From positions 50,843 through 114,842 of the forward strand of contig CAJUSR010000011.1 in NCBI GenBank assembly GCA_910588855.1: DNA of 64,000 nucleotides, given 5' to 3'. Shown piece after piece: positions 17,352 to 25,800 of the stretch (its first letter is position 1; the number at the start of each line of letters is the position of its first letter). The stretch comes from an uncultured Kineothrix sp. (GTDB lineage Bacteria > Bacillota > Clostridia > Lachnospirales > Lachnospiraceae). The notes beneath the pieces were generated by a model. That model was not told where the DNA came from. It made no database searches and was given only the letters and a program-made list of their open reading frames with translations. Position numbers and translations under genes: made by a program.

Positions 17352-17951
17352 GTGGATGAAAAAGAACTGGTGCGGCGGCTGAAAAGCGGGGATAAAGACG
17401 CTTTTGACGCTTTGTACGAAAAATATAAAAATATACTTCTGCGTATGGCATATCTGGTAAGCGGGCAGATGTTTGATGCGGAGGACATTGTGCAGGAAAC
17501 GTTTGTGAAATGTTATCTCCACATCGGCGAGTTGAAGAAGGAGGAGGGGTTCCGCCCCTGGCTTTTTCAAATACTTTACCGTACCGCGTACCGTCAGGCA
17601 AAAAAGCGGAAACGGGAAATACCGGAAGAAGATATTGCCATTCGGGCGGATGCTACTGACGGAGTTACCTCTTTGGACCGGATTATAGAGACAGAAAACG
17701 AAAGGCTGGTCAATCAGGCGGTGCAGTCTTTGGAGTTTAAGCACCGTGCCGTAGTTATGTTGTATTATTACAACGAAATGGCGACAAAGGAAATCGCCCG
17801 CGTACTGGGATGTACGGAAGGAACGGTGAAATCCCGGCTGTTCGCGGCGAGAAAGAAGCTGAGAGGAAAACTGGCAGCATACGGGGAAGGAGGCAGGGGC
17901 CATGAAAATGACAAAAACCGGGAAGACATCCGTGGATTATATTTCTTATGA
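17352..17951 (+). CDS. ECF-type RNA polymerase sigma factor
   Basis: 199 residues, GTG start with AAGGAG about 11 bases upstream. Region 2 is seen in the first half (ALYEKYKNILLRMAYLVSG and AEDIVQETFVKCY, about residues 20-60). Region 4 with its helix-turn-helix is seen at about 135-185 (VVMLYYYNEMATKEIARVLG and EGTVKSRLFAARKKL). No region 1 or 3 is present, so this is an extracytoplasmic-function sigma factor. It overlaps the next gene by 50 bases in another frame, the usual arrangement with its membrane partner. The stimulus is not evident from the sequence. Confidence 0.92.
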   Translation: MDEKELVRRLKSGDKDAFDALYEKYKNILLRMAYLVSGQMFDAEDIVQETFVKCYLHIGELKKEEGFRPWLFQILYRTAYRQAKKRKREIPEEDIAIRADATDGVTSLDRIIETENERLVNQAVQSLEFKHRAVVMLYYYNEMATKEIARVLGCTEGTVKSRLFAARKKLRGKLAAYGEGGRGHENDKNREDIRGLYFL

Positions 17952-18786
17952 AAGAAAAATAACGGATGGCGCTTCGGGAAATAACGGTGAGTGGCAACAG
18001 GCAGAAAGGGTGGTTAAGGATACCTTACAGGACATCGGCAAAAAAATAGAAGCCTCCGACAGCCTAAAACAGCGGGTTGACTTTCAGCTGGAAAACAGGT
18101 TGAAGGAGGAGCATAAAATGAAGCATATGAGTATGAAAAAGGTAATTATCGGTGTGGCAGCAGCTTGTCTCGTGGTAGGAACAATAGCGGTGGCAGGCAG
18201 TGGGATTGTATCCATTACAGGGCATAGTTCTTCCGTTCCGGATTTTACAAAATTTGAGGATATGGAGAAGGCAGAGGCGAAAGCCGGCTATTCCATAGAT
18301 GCGGTAGAAGAATTTGGAAATGGGTTTAGCTTTGAAGATATGCATATTGCGGAGGAATTTCTGCAGGATGAATCCGGGCAGGCATTGGGGGAAGAAAAGT
18401 CGATAAAGATTGATTATTCCAAAGGTAAGGATGAAGTGACTTTGTTTGCAAGAAAAATATTACCGGGGGAAAATGCGGAAGCTTTTATGGATATTAATTT
18501 TGACAAGACGCTGCAGGTAGATGGGGTCACGGTTGGATATAGCTGTGATACGTATAAAGCGGTACCTGTAGATTACGAGCTAACCGAAGAAGATAAGAAA
18601 AATATGGAAAGCGGGCATTTCCAGTTGGCTTACGGCACCGAACAGGTGGAAATCAGCAAGTCGTATTATGTAGGCTGGGTAAAGGATGGGATTTCCTATT
18701 GCATCCAAGGTTTTGACCTTTCCATAAATGCGGACGATATGCTGGGCATGGCAAGAGAAGTTATCGAAAACGGAAATAACAAATAA
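17902..18786 (+). CDS. Membrane-anchored sigma-factor partner with DUF4367-like tail
   Basis: 294 residues. A cytoplasmic N-terminal region of about 75 residues is followed by one membrane helix (about 80-105) and an external region of about 185 residues. The end of the external region resembles DUF4367 (YYVGWVKDGISYCIQG near 250-265). The start at 17902 has GGAGG nine bases upstream. Overlap with the sigma gene and this topology suggest that it holds the sigma factor at the membrane. No zinc anti-sigma (HxxxCxxC) motif is visible, so the anti-sigma role is an inference. A strong terminator follows. Confidence 0.75.
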   Translation: MKMTKTGKTSVDYISYERKITDGASGNNGEWQQAERVVKDTLQDIGKKIEASDSLKQRVDFQLENRLKEEHKMKHMSMKKVIIGVAAACLVVGTIAVAGSGIVSITGHSSSVPDFTKFEDMEKAEAKAGYSIDAVEEFGNGFSFEDMHIAEEFLQDESGQALGEEKSIKIDYSKGKDEVTLFARKILPGENAEAFMDINFDKTLQVDGVTVGYSCDTYKAVPVDYELTEEDKKNMESGHFQLAYGTEQVEISKSYYVGWVKDGISYCIQGFDLSINADDMLGMAREVIENGNNK

Positions 18787-18833
18787 ACATGGAATATCTG
18801 CCAAGTGCCGGCAGACAGCAGGAAGATGATAAT

Positions 18834-18882
18834 CGCCATAAGGGAGCCATAAAGTGGGTTCCCTTAGGGCGGTTGTTTTTAT
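18834..18882 (+). terminator. Intrinsic terminator after the sigma operon
   Basis: CGCC-A-TAAGGGAGCC pairs with GGTTCCCTTA-G-GGCG (18834-18871, one mismatch and one wobble) and is followed by GTTGTTTTTATTT. It separates the sigma operon from the AT-rich cassette. Confidence 0.85.
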
Positions 18883-18927
18883 TTATGGCATGATTACTAT
18901 TTTTATGGATATCTTCGTATAGCTTTT

Positions 18928-18958
18928 TTGATGGATTCTTGTTATACTATATTATAAT
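18928..18958 (+). promoter_or_regulatory. Candidate promoter of the three-gene AT-rich cassette
   Basis: TATAAT at 18953-18958 with TTGATG at 18928-18933 (19-base spacer, somewhat long). It lies 22 bases before the DUF262 gene start and just after the upstream terminator, so the cassette has its own transcription start. Confidence 0.5.
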
Positions 18959-18980
18959 CTTTTGCTATGGAGAAAATAGA

Positions 18981-20111
18981 ATGGGTGAAGAATTTAAGGA
19001 TGATATTTTCATAGAGAACACGGATGAATTGTATAATTTAGGGTATTCAAGTAATAAAGAAGGACGGCCTATTTATGAGAATGTAAAAGTAACTAAAAAA
19101 GATTTCTCAATATTTGAATTATTCAGAAAATTTAAAGCAGGGAAGTTAATTTTAGAGGTGGATTTTCAAAGAAATGTGGTATGGAATAATAAACAACAAT
19201 CAGAACTGATAGAAAGTATATTGATGGGTCTTCCTTTGCCGATTTTTTATTTTAAACAACAGGATAATTCTACATATGTAGTAGTGGATGGAAAGCAACG
19301 GTTATCCACGTTATTTTTATTTTTGGATAATGGATTTCAGTTGAAGAATTTAAAAATACTTGATTTTCTTAACGGGAAAAAGTTTAAGGATCTTGATAAT
19401 CAATATGGAATTTATCAATCACAATTAGAAGATTATCAGGTATATTCACATGTAATTCTCCCGCCGACTCCGGATAGGATAGTTTTTGACATATTTGAAC
19501 GCGTCAATCGAGGAGGAACACAATTAAATAAACAAGAAATCAGAAATGCATTATATCATGGCGAGGGGCTGGGTATGATTAATGCTATTACTACTACAGA
19601 AGAATTTCAAAGGGCGACAAGAATAGACAATAAAAAAGATAAAAGGATGAAAGGGTCTTATCTTTTGACAAGGTTTTTTTCATTTTATTTATTATACAAT
19701 AATTATTTTGAAGAAGGAAAACAATATCAATATACTGGAGATATAGATTTGCTTATTGAGAGGACGTTAATTTTTTTAAATAAATCTGATATTTCAATTT
19801 TGAATAAGTTAAAGGAAACAGCCATAGAAAGTATAAGAAAAGCATATTTTCTTTGTGGAAATGGTTGTTTTCGTAAAGGGATGATTGCATCTAATCCAAT
19901 TAATATGAATATTTTTGAAACCTGTATGTATTTAATGACTTTAATTGAGGATAATAATTCATTATTAAAGATTAAAGATGTGTTTTATGAAACATTATGT
20001 AGTCAAAAATTTCTGGAATGTATTGGTGACAGCAGGGACGGTATTTATAAGGTAAATTTACGATTTCAAATGATGAATGAAATTGCCAGGAGGAATAGTG
20101 ATGATTTCTAA
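18981..20111 (+). CDS. DUF262-family protein (ParB/Srx-fold NTPase type), candidate defence effector
   Basis: 376 residues from the ATG at 18981, chosen because GGAGA lies 7 bases upstream; the frame extends upstream only to a poor TTG. DUF262 features: DFQRNVVW (61-68), the nucleotide-handling motif VVVDGKQRLSTL (100-111) and FERVNRGGTQLNKQEIRNA (172-190). DUF262 forms the N-terminal half of GmrSD type IV restriction enzymes and of SspE, but no DUF1524/HNH nuclease tail is present here. The rest is a helical domain of unknown role. It is much more AT-rich than its neighbours. It overlaps the ATPase gene by 11 bases, so the two are translationally coupled. Confidence 0.85.
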   Translation: MGEEFKDDIFIENTDELYNLGYSSNKEGRPIYENVKVTKKDFSIFELFRKFKAGKLILEVDFQRNVVWNNKQQSELIESILMGLPLPIFYFKQQDNSTYVVVDGKQRLSTLFLFLDNGFQLKNLKILDFLNGKKFKDLDNQYGIYQSQLEDYQVYSHVILPPTPDRIVFDIFERVNRGGTQLNKQEIRNALYHGEGLGMINAITTTEEFQRATRIDNKKDKRMKGSYLLTRFFSFYLLYNNYFEEGKQYQYTGDIDLLIERTLIFLNKSDISILNKLKETAIESIRKAYFLCGNGCFRKGMIASNPINMNIFETCMYLMTLIEDNNSLLKIKDVFYETLCSQKFLECIGDSRDGIYKVNLRFQMMNEIARRNSDDF

Positions 20112-21231
20112 AATTCATATAAAAGGATTAAAATCAATTAGAGATATGACTTTAGAATGTTCGGGATTAAACTTGATTGTAGGTACCAATTCATCTGGTA
20201 AATCCACATTTTTGCAAGCTATTTTATTGTATGCGCAGAATAGCGGAGAAGCGATTGGGCTGAATGGGAAAATAATTTCCCTGGGAGAATTTCGTGAAGT
20301 CCGAAATTATCATATGCCTAATAATAGTATTAGAATAGAGCTTTGGCAAGATAAGAATGAAAACCTGTCATGGATAGAATTTGTTGAAGATAAAGAAAAG
20401 GACGAGTACAAGATTAAAAATTTTATTGATGATAAAAAAAGCGTAAAGGGTACTATTGGAGATGGCGAAAATGTATCCATTAATCTTGTATCTAAATTTT
20501 ATCTTCATTATTTGTCTTGCCATAGAGTAGGACCAATGGATATTTATGAAAAAAATATTATGGAAAGAGACAATTTAGGTATTAATGGGGAATTTGCCCT
20601 AGCTTATTTGTTGAAAAATGAAAGTGAACCAATAGATAAAGAGATGGTTATACAAAATGAGGATACAACAGACAGCCTGCTGAGCCAAGTGAACTATTGG
20701 TTGAATTATATTGTTGGTACTGTATTGCAAATCAACGATTTAAAAAAAACAAATTATTTACAGGTAAAATATAACAATGATCCTGATAGTGCAAGTTTAG
20801 ATGCGCTTTATTGCAGACCAATAAATGTAGGGGCAGGAATTAGCTATTTAATTAGTATTATTATTACTTGTTTAGCTTCAAAGCAAGGCGATATTCTTAT
20901 CATTGAAAATCCGGAGATTCATTTACATCCTAAGGCGCAGTCACGGCTAGGTGAATTTTTATATCATATAAGTAACGTGAGGAGACAGCTTTTTGTTGAA
21001 ACACATAGTGACCACATTTTTAATAGTATTCGTGTAGGGATAACGCAGAAAAGGTTTCAACAGGAGGAAGTCCGGGTATACTTTTTTGCTTTAGATGATA
21101 ACCATGAGACACAATGTAATCCAATTATTTTTGGTGAATATGGAAAAATAATTGGAAAAAATCAATATATGGATATTAATGATTTGTTCGATCAATTTGA
21201 AATTGATTTAGATAAAATGCTTGGATTATAA
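20101..21231 (+). CDS. RecF/OLD-like AAA ATPase, DUF3696 type
   Basis: 376 residues. The start ATG at 20101 has GGAGG (20089-20093) at 7-base spacing, inside the end of the DUF262 gene. ABC/SMC-like ATPase parts: Walker A GTNSSGKST (28-36), a signature-like NVGAGISYL (242-250), Walker B DILIIENPE (264-272), the adjacent HLHPKAQSRL, and the switch ETHSDH (300-305). The C-terminal region (about 325-376) fits the DUF3696 tail found on such ATPases. No separate Toprim or HNH nuclease domain is visible. Coupled translation with DUF262 suggests a sensor/motor and effector pair. Function is inferred from families and context only. Confidence 0.85.
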   Translation: MISKIHIKGLKSIRDMTLECSGLNLIVGTNSSGKSTFLQAILLYAQNSGEAIGLNGKIISLGEFREVRNYHMPNNSIRIELWQDKNENLSWIEFVEDKEKDEYKIKNFIDDKKSVKGTIGDGENVSINLVSKFYLHYLSCHRVGPMDIYEKNIMERDNLGINGEFALAYLLKNESEPIDKEMVIQNEDTTDSLLSQVNYWLNYIVGTVLQINDLKKTNYLQVKYNNDPDSASLDALYCRPINVGAGISYLISIIITCLASKQGDILIIENPEIHLHPKAQSRLGEFLYHISNVRRQLFVETHSDHIFNSIRVGITQKRFQQEEVRVYFFALDDNHETQCNPIIFGEYGKIIGKNQYMDINDLFDQFEIDLDKMLGL

Positions 21232-21255
21232 AATGTAACAGGGGTACAAAAGAAA

Positions 21256-22038
21256 ATGAATTATTTTATTAATGAGCATTCATTAAGGGAACAGTTTAAG
21301 GATATCGAAGAATTTTGGGAGTCAGTACGTAAATATACTTTGCCGGCATTGAAAAAAATAGAGAGTAAAAATGAAAATATTATATGGAAAAAAGATACTT
21401 TTTGGCAAGCGAAAGTATGTAATGGTATGAATTTAATAGAGGTATTAAGTTATAATGGAAAGAAGAACGAACGCACTGCAATTATATTAGCTTTGAAAGC
21501 TAAGATGCGAAAATTGTTAAATCAGGAACCTTATTGGCATGAGATTGAGGGAGAAAAGGTCGAGGTATGTGAGTATAAATTTGATAAGCCCTATAGCGAA
21601 AGTTTGCCGGAAGTTAATTGCTTTACAAAGGCTATTCTATATGAAGGAAGATTGTTGTCATTTTTGCATGAAAACTACAAACAGGAGAAACTTGAAACTA
21701 TCGTTTGCATTAATGGGAAAAAAGAAAATGAAAAAGCCATTATATTAGATAATATATATTCAAAAGAATGGTGGAATAGCGAACCGGTTGTGAAAACATG
21801 GCGGTTAGAAGAAAAGTATTTGGTGGAAGTTAGGTCTAATGAGTTTGCATATCACCCTCCTCATTTTCACGTATCATGTAATGAGTTTGAGGCTGTTTTC
21901 AAATTATCGGATGGTCAGGTATATAAATACGGGAAGGAAAGTCCTCCGCCAAAGTTTTTTCAAACTATAAAAATTTGGTATAAAGAAAATTATAGATTGC
22001 TTTCAGAGGCATGGAAAGAATTTCACTCAAATAATTAG
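21256..22038 (+). CDS. Unknown protein with DUF4160-like C-terminus, third gene of cassette
   Basis: 260 residues, starting 24 bases after the ATPase gene with a weak upstream site (GGGG at 21241-21244). I do not recognise residues 1-190, which are mixed alpha/beta and rich in Lys, Glu and Trp. The tail has the pattern HPPHFHV (200-206), an EAVFKL strand (212-217), and W241 and W253 in two helices. This matches DUF4160 proteins, usually small stand-alone proteins in toxin-like gene pairs. The three-His cluster could bind metal. Same AT-rich base composition as the two upstream genes, and a terminator follows at once. Its role, if any, in defence is inference. Confidence 0.7.
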   Translation: MNYFINEHSLREQFKDIEEFWESVRKYTLPALKKIESKNENIIWKKDTFWQAKVCNGMNLIEVLSYNGKKNERTAIILALKAKMRKLLNQEPYWHEIEGEKVEVCEYKFDKPYSESLPEVNCFTKAILYEGRLLSFLHENYKQEKLETIVCINGKKENEKAIILDNIYSKEWWNSEPVVKTWRLEEKYLVEVRSNEFAYHPPHFHVSCNEFEAVFKLSDGQVYKYGKESPPPKFFQTIKIWYKENYRLLSEAWKEFHSNN

Positions 22039-22060
22039 TAAAAGTATATCAAAAGTATTG

Positions 22061-22083
22061 AGGCGGACAAAGTCCGCCTTTTT
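22061..22083 (+). terminator. Intrinsic terminator closing the three-gene cassette
   Basis: AGGCGGAC-AAA-GTCCGCCT, a perfect 8-bp stem, followed by a run of five T (22079-22083). It lies 23 bases after the third gene. Confidence 0.92.
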
Positions 22084-22176
22084 CGTGATTAAGTAGTGTT
22101 TTGTTATGGTTATATATAAGTTGTTTTTATGATTGTCAGTATTTAGCAACACAGCAATATCACTTAAGCCTTCCCC

Positions 22177-22206
22177 TTGTATTTCCCACAATGTATGTGC
22201 TATACT
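22177..22206 (+). promoter_or_regulatory. Promoter of the xpaC-telA operon
   Basis: TTGTAT (22177-22182), an 18-base spacer, then TGC-TATACT (22198-22206), an extended -10. It lies 46 bases before the chosen start codon. Confidence 0.65.
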
Positions 22207-22252
22207 ACAATCGTACATAATTCATAGCTTCACGAAAGGCGCGGTTAAGACG

Positions 22253-23509
22253 ATGGGCGATGTGGATTTTTCTAATTTGGGTCGGGAGATTGGCGACAAA
22301 ATAGAGCAGTTTATTAATTCAAAGGAAATGAAGGAATTGCAGGACAGCATCCGTAATACGGTAGAAGCAAAAATGGAAGATGTCCGTAAATCGGCACAGG
22401 ACGCTGCCGATTATGTGAACAAAAATATGGAAGCCCAAAAGGACAATATTTCTAAAAAAATAAATTCTAAAAATTGGAATATTGTTTCGGAAAGGGAAAG
22501 AGGAAGCTACAGACCAAAATACGAAGTAGAGGAAAGAAGGCAGCTTCCTGTAGTCAAAAACCCGGGCGGGAGAGTGCTTGGAATATTGCTGACCGTATTT
22601 GGAACGTGTGGTGCGGTGGCAGGATGGATTTTGGCCCTTCTCGGCTATGTTGGTTCTTTTCTGGCGGGTCAGTTTTTTGAAGGGGTAATTGTTTCCAGCG
22701 TATTGACTATCCCGGCGGTGCTTTGTACGGCTGCGGCAATTGCCGGAGGTTTTTTAAGGCGCAGGAGCAGACGCTTTAAAAATTATATAAGGACAATGGG
22801 GAACAAAGACTTCTACCCGATTGAAGGGTTGGCCAAGGCAGTAAATAAAAATGAAAAATTTGTCGTAAAAGATTTATATAAAATGATTTACAGAGGTTGG
22901 TTTAAAGAAGGGCATTTGGACGAGCAAGAGACATGTTTTATGCTGACGGATGAGTCTTACCAGTTATATCTAAATGCTCAGAAGGAATTGGAGCGGAAGA
23001 GGGAAGAGACGAAGCGGCTGGAGATGGAAAAGGAGATGCTGGAGAAAGACCCGGCAAGAAAGCAGCTTAAGATTGCAGTTGAAGAAGGGAATGAATATAT
23101 CCGGCGGATACGTGAAATTAATGACGATATTCCAGGAGAGGAGATTTCCCAAAAGCTTTACCGTCTGGAAAGGGTTTGCAAGGAAATTTTTGAACATGTG
23201 GAGGACAATCCGGAGAAGCTGCCGGATATCCGTAAATTTATGAATTATTACCTTCCGACTACGCTGAAGCTGGTTCAGACATACCACGAATTTAGCGAAC
23301 AGCCGGTACAGGGGGAAAATATTATAATGGCAAGGAAGGAAATAGAAGAAATGCTGGATAGCATCAATCAGGCATTTGAAAAGATGTTCGATAAATTGTT
23401 TGAGGATGATGCGCTGGACATTTCTACGGATATTTCCGTATTGTCTACGATGTTGGCACAAGAAGGGCTTTTGGAAGATGGTTTAAAGATGAATGCGAGG
23501 GAGAAATAA
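22253..23509 (+). CDS. XpaC-family membrane protein (5-bromo-4-chloroindolyl phosphate hydrolysis family)
   Basis: 418 residues from the ATG at 22253. The frame opens at 22133, but the promoter at 22177-22206 lies inside that stretch, so the longer start is excluded; the ribosome binding site is weak. An N-terminal helical region (about 1-85) is followed by two membrane helices (about 107-130 and 137-165) and a long cytoplasmic coiled region with a Lys/Glu-rich stretch. It is directly followed by telA (3-base gap). XpaC-TelA pairs are widespread in Firmicutes and linked to toxic-anion or membrane-stress tolerance; the biochemical role is unclear. The family name does not prove phosphatase activity. 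Confidence 0.8.
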   Translation: MGDVDFSNLGREIGDKIEQFINSKEMKELQDSIRNTVEAKMEDVRKSAQDAADYVNKNMEAQKDNISKKINSKNWNIVSERERGSYRPKYEVEERRQLPVVKNPGGRVLGILLTVFGTCGAVAGWILALLGYVGSFLAGQFFEGVIVSSVLTIPAVLCTAAAIAGGFLRRRSRRFKNYIRTMGNKDFYPIEGLAKAVNKNEKFVVKDLYKMIYRGWFKEGHLDEQETCFMLTDESYQLYLNAQKELERKREETKRLEMEKEMLEKDPARKQLKIAVEEGNEYIRRIREINDDIPGEEISQKLYRLERVCKEIFEHVEDNPEKLPDIRKFMNYYLPTTLKLVQTYHEFSEQPVQGENIIMARKEIEEMLDSINQAFEKMFDKLFEDDALDISTDISVLSTMLAQEGLLEDGLKMNAREK

Positions 23510-23512
23510 CAG

Positions 23513-24673
23513 ATGATGGAAGAAATGAAAAATGCAGAACCGGTATTAACACTGAATCCTTTTGAAGAAATGGAAGTTCAGCCGCAGGCGCCAGCGGTGC
23601 CGGAACAGGCAGCAGTGGCGGAAGAAAAGAAGGAAGCGGCAGTATTTGACGAAAGTACGCTTACAGTGGAAGAACGCAAGATGGTGGGTGAGTTTGCAAA
23701 TTCCATCGATTTGAGAAATTCTACGGTAGTCCTTCAGTACGGCGCAGGGGCACAGAAGAAAATTGCGGACTTTTCAGAAACGGCACTTGCTAATGTCAGG
23801 AGTAAAGACCTTGGGGAAATTGGGGAACTTTTGTCCAATGTAGTATTTGAATTGAAAAAGTTTGATGAAGAGGAAGAAAAAGGATTCCTTGGCATTTTTA
23901 AGAAAAGCAGCAATAAAATAGCGGCAATGAAAAGCAAATTTGATAAAGCGGAGGTCAATATCAATAAAATCTGCGATGTCCTCGAGGCGCATCAAATCCA
24001 GTTATTAAAGGACACTGCTATGCTGGATAAGATGTATGATTTGAATAAAAATTACTTCAAAGAACTTTCTATGTATATCCTTGCAGGAAAGAAAAAACTG
24101 GAAAAGGTAAGAAAGGAAGAGATTCCGGTTCTGATGCAAAAAGCGCAGGCCAGCGGCTTGCCGGAGGATGCACAGGAAGTCAATGACTTTGTGGCGATGT
24201 GCGACCGGTTTGAAAAGAAAATCCATGATTTGGAGTTGACAAGGATGGTTTCCATCCAGATGGCTCCGCAAATCCGTCTGGTACAGAGCAACGATTCCCT
24301 TATGTCGGAGAAAATCCAGTCCACTCTTGTGAATACCATTCCTTTGTGGAAGAGCCAGATGGTGCTTGCCCTTGGCATTAACCATTCTACCCAGGCAGCA
24401 CAGGCACAGCGGGAAGTGACGGATATGACCAATGAGCTTTTGAAGAAAAATGCGGCAGTCCTGAAATTGGCTACGGTGGAGACAGCTAAGGAAGCGGAAA
24501 GGAGCATTGTAGACATTGACACGTTGAAGCAGACGAATGAGTCATTGATTTCTACATTAGATGAGGTATTGCGGATACAGACAGAAGGACGGGAGAAACG
24601 GAAGGAAGCGGAGATAGAGCTTCGCCGCATTGAAGGGGATTTGAAGAACCGGTTGCTGCAAGTACGTGGCTAG
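23513..24673 (+). CDS. TelA-family toxic anion resistance protein
   Basis: 386 residues; two ATG codons in a row at 23513 and 23516. Soluble and almost wholly helical, with long coiled-coil character, typical of the TelA/KlaA family. Conserved pattern seen in the last third: RMVSIQMAPQIRLVQ (about 244-258) and IPLWKSQMVLALGI (about 280-293). Members are named for tellurite resistance; their physiological role is membrane or envelope stress. It is cotranscribed with the XpaC-like gene. An Ala/Pro/Glu-rich disordered N-terminus (about 15-45) precedes the core. Confidence 0.88.
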   Translation: MMEEMKNAEPVLTLNPFEEMEVQPQAPAVPEQAAVAEEKKEAAVFDESTLTVEERKMVGEFANSIDLRNSTVVLQYGAGAQKKIADFSETALANVRSKDLGEIGELLSNVVFELKKFDEEEEKGFLGIFKKSSNKIAAMKSKFDKAEVNINKICDVLEAHQIQLLKDTAMLDKMYDLNKNYFKELSMYILAGKKKLEKVRKEEIPVLMQKAQASGLPEDAQEVNDFVAMCDRFEKKIHDLELTRMVSIQMAPQIRLVQSNDSLMSEKIQSTLVNTIPLWKSQMVLALGINHSTQAAQAQREVTDMTNELLKKNAAVLKLATVETAKEAERSIVDIDTLKQTNESLISTLDEVLRIQTEGREKRKEAEIELRRIEGDLKNRLLQVRG

Positions 24674-24762
24674 TACAACGAATAATGAAGGATATGCAAC
24701 CGCAGCGATGAGTATGTATTTTCCAAGGATCCGTATATGGAAGGCTGTTTGGAGGATGTCTA

Positions 24763-25662
24763 TTGATTGAATATATTTCGGCAAAAACGATAGTGGTCAG
24801 AACAAAATCTTCGGATTGGTTTGGTATGGATTACAATATGAATATTTATAAAGGCTGTTGTCATGGCTGTATTTATTGCGATAGCCGTTCGGAATGTTAC
24901 CATATCGAAAACTTTGAAAAAGTACGGGCAAAAGAAAATGCGTTGCAGATTATCAGGAATGACTTGCGCAGGAAAGTAAAAAAAGGGGTCATCGGTACAG
25001 GAGCTATGAGTGACCCCTATAATCCTTTTGAGGAAAAACTGCGTTTGACAAGGAATGCCCTTGAATTGGTGGATGCGTATGAGTTTGGCATCGGAATTGC
25101 TACGAAAAGCCCGATGATTACGAGGGATATAGATATATTAGGGAGTATCGGGGAACATTCCCCGGTGCTTTGCAAAATAACGGTGACGACAGCAGAGGAT
25201 GAACTGTCTGCGAAGATAGAGCCGGGTGTGGCTGTTTCTTCCAAGCGTTTTGAGACTGTTGCGAAGCTGCGGGATAATGGGATATATGCCGGCATATTAC
25301 TTATGCCGGTTTTGCCATACATAGAGGACAATGAGGAAAACATAAGGGCGATTATCAGACAGGCATCGGAAAGCGGATGCAATTTTATATATCCGGCGTT
25401 TGGGATGACCTTAAGACAGAATCAAAGGGATTATTATTATGAAATGCTGAACCGGATTTTTCCGCAGGAAAACCTGGTGGGGAAATATAGAAAAAGGTTT
25501 GGGGATTCTTATGAATGCCGTTCCCCGAAGGCGGCACAATTGTATCGTATGCTGGGGGAAGAGTGTGAAAAAAGAGGGATGCTATATCGTATGAAAGATA
25601 TTGTACATGCATATAAGAGGGATTATGGAGAGAAACAGTTGAATTTTCTGGATATGATATAG
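24763..25662 (+). CDS. Radical SAM protein, SPL-like family
   Basis: 299 residues with a TTG start at 24763, supported by GGAGG (24751-24755) seven bases upstream and conserved protein sequence right from the start. The [4Fe-4S]-SAM motif C-x3-C-x2-C is CCHGCIYC (about residues 35-42). It is followed by GTGAMSDPYNPFEEKLRLTRNALEL, typical of the group related to spore photoproduct lyase and annotated simply as radical SAM. I see no basis for naming a substrate. It stands alone behind telA with an 89-base gap. Confidence 0.85.
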   Translation: MIEYISAKTIVVRTKSSDWFGMDYNMNIYKGCCHGCIYCDSRSECYHIENFEKVRAKENALQIIRNDLRRKVKKGVIGTGAMSDPYNPFEEKLRLTRNALELVDAYEFGIGIATKSPMITRDIDILGSIGEHSPVLCKITVTTAEDELSAKIEPGVAVSSKRFETVAKLRDNGIYAGILLMPVLPYIEDNEENIRAIIRQASESGCNFIYPAFGMTLRQNQRDYYYEMLNRIFPQENLVGKYRKRFGDSYECRSPKAAQLYRMLGEECEKRGMLYRMKDIVHAYKRDYGEKQLNFLDMI

Positions 25663-25800
25663 CAGTAAAATCTTAATAATTTATAAAAGTATATACCCGC
25701 TTTTTATTTTGTGTTATCTATTATATAGGGGGTAGGAAAGCGTTCCATAAAGCAGTTAAGAAGCTGTATAGGAGAAAGGGATGCTGTTTACACGGGAAAA

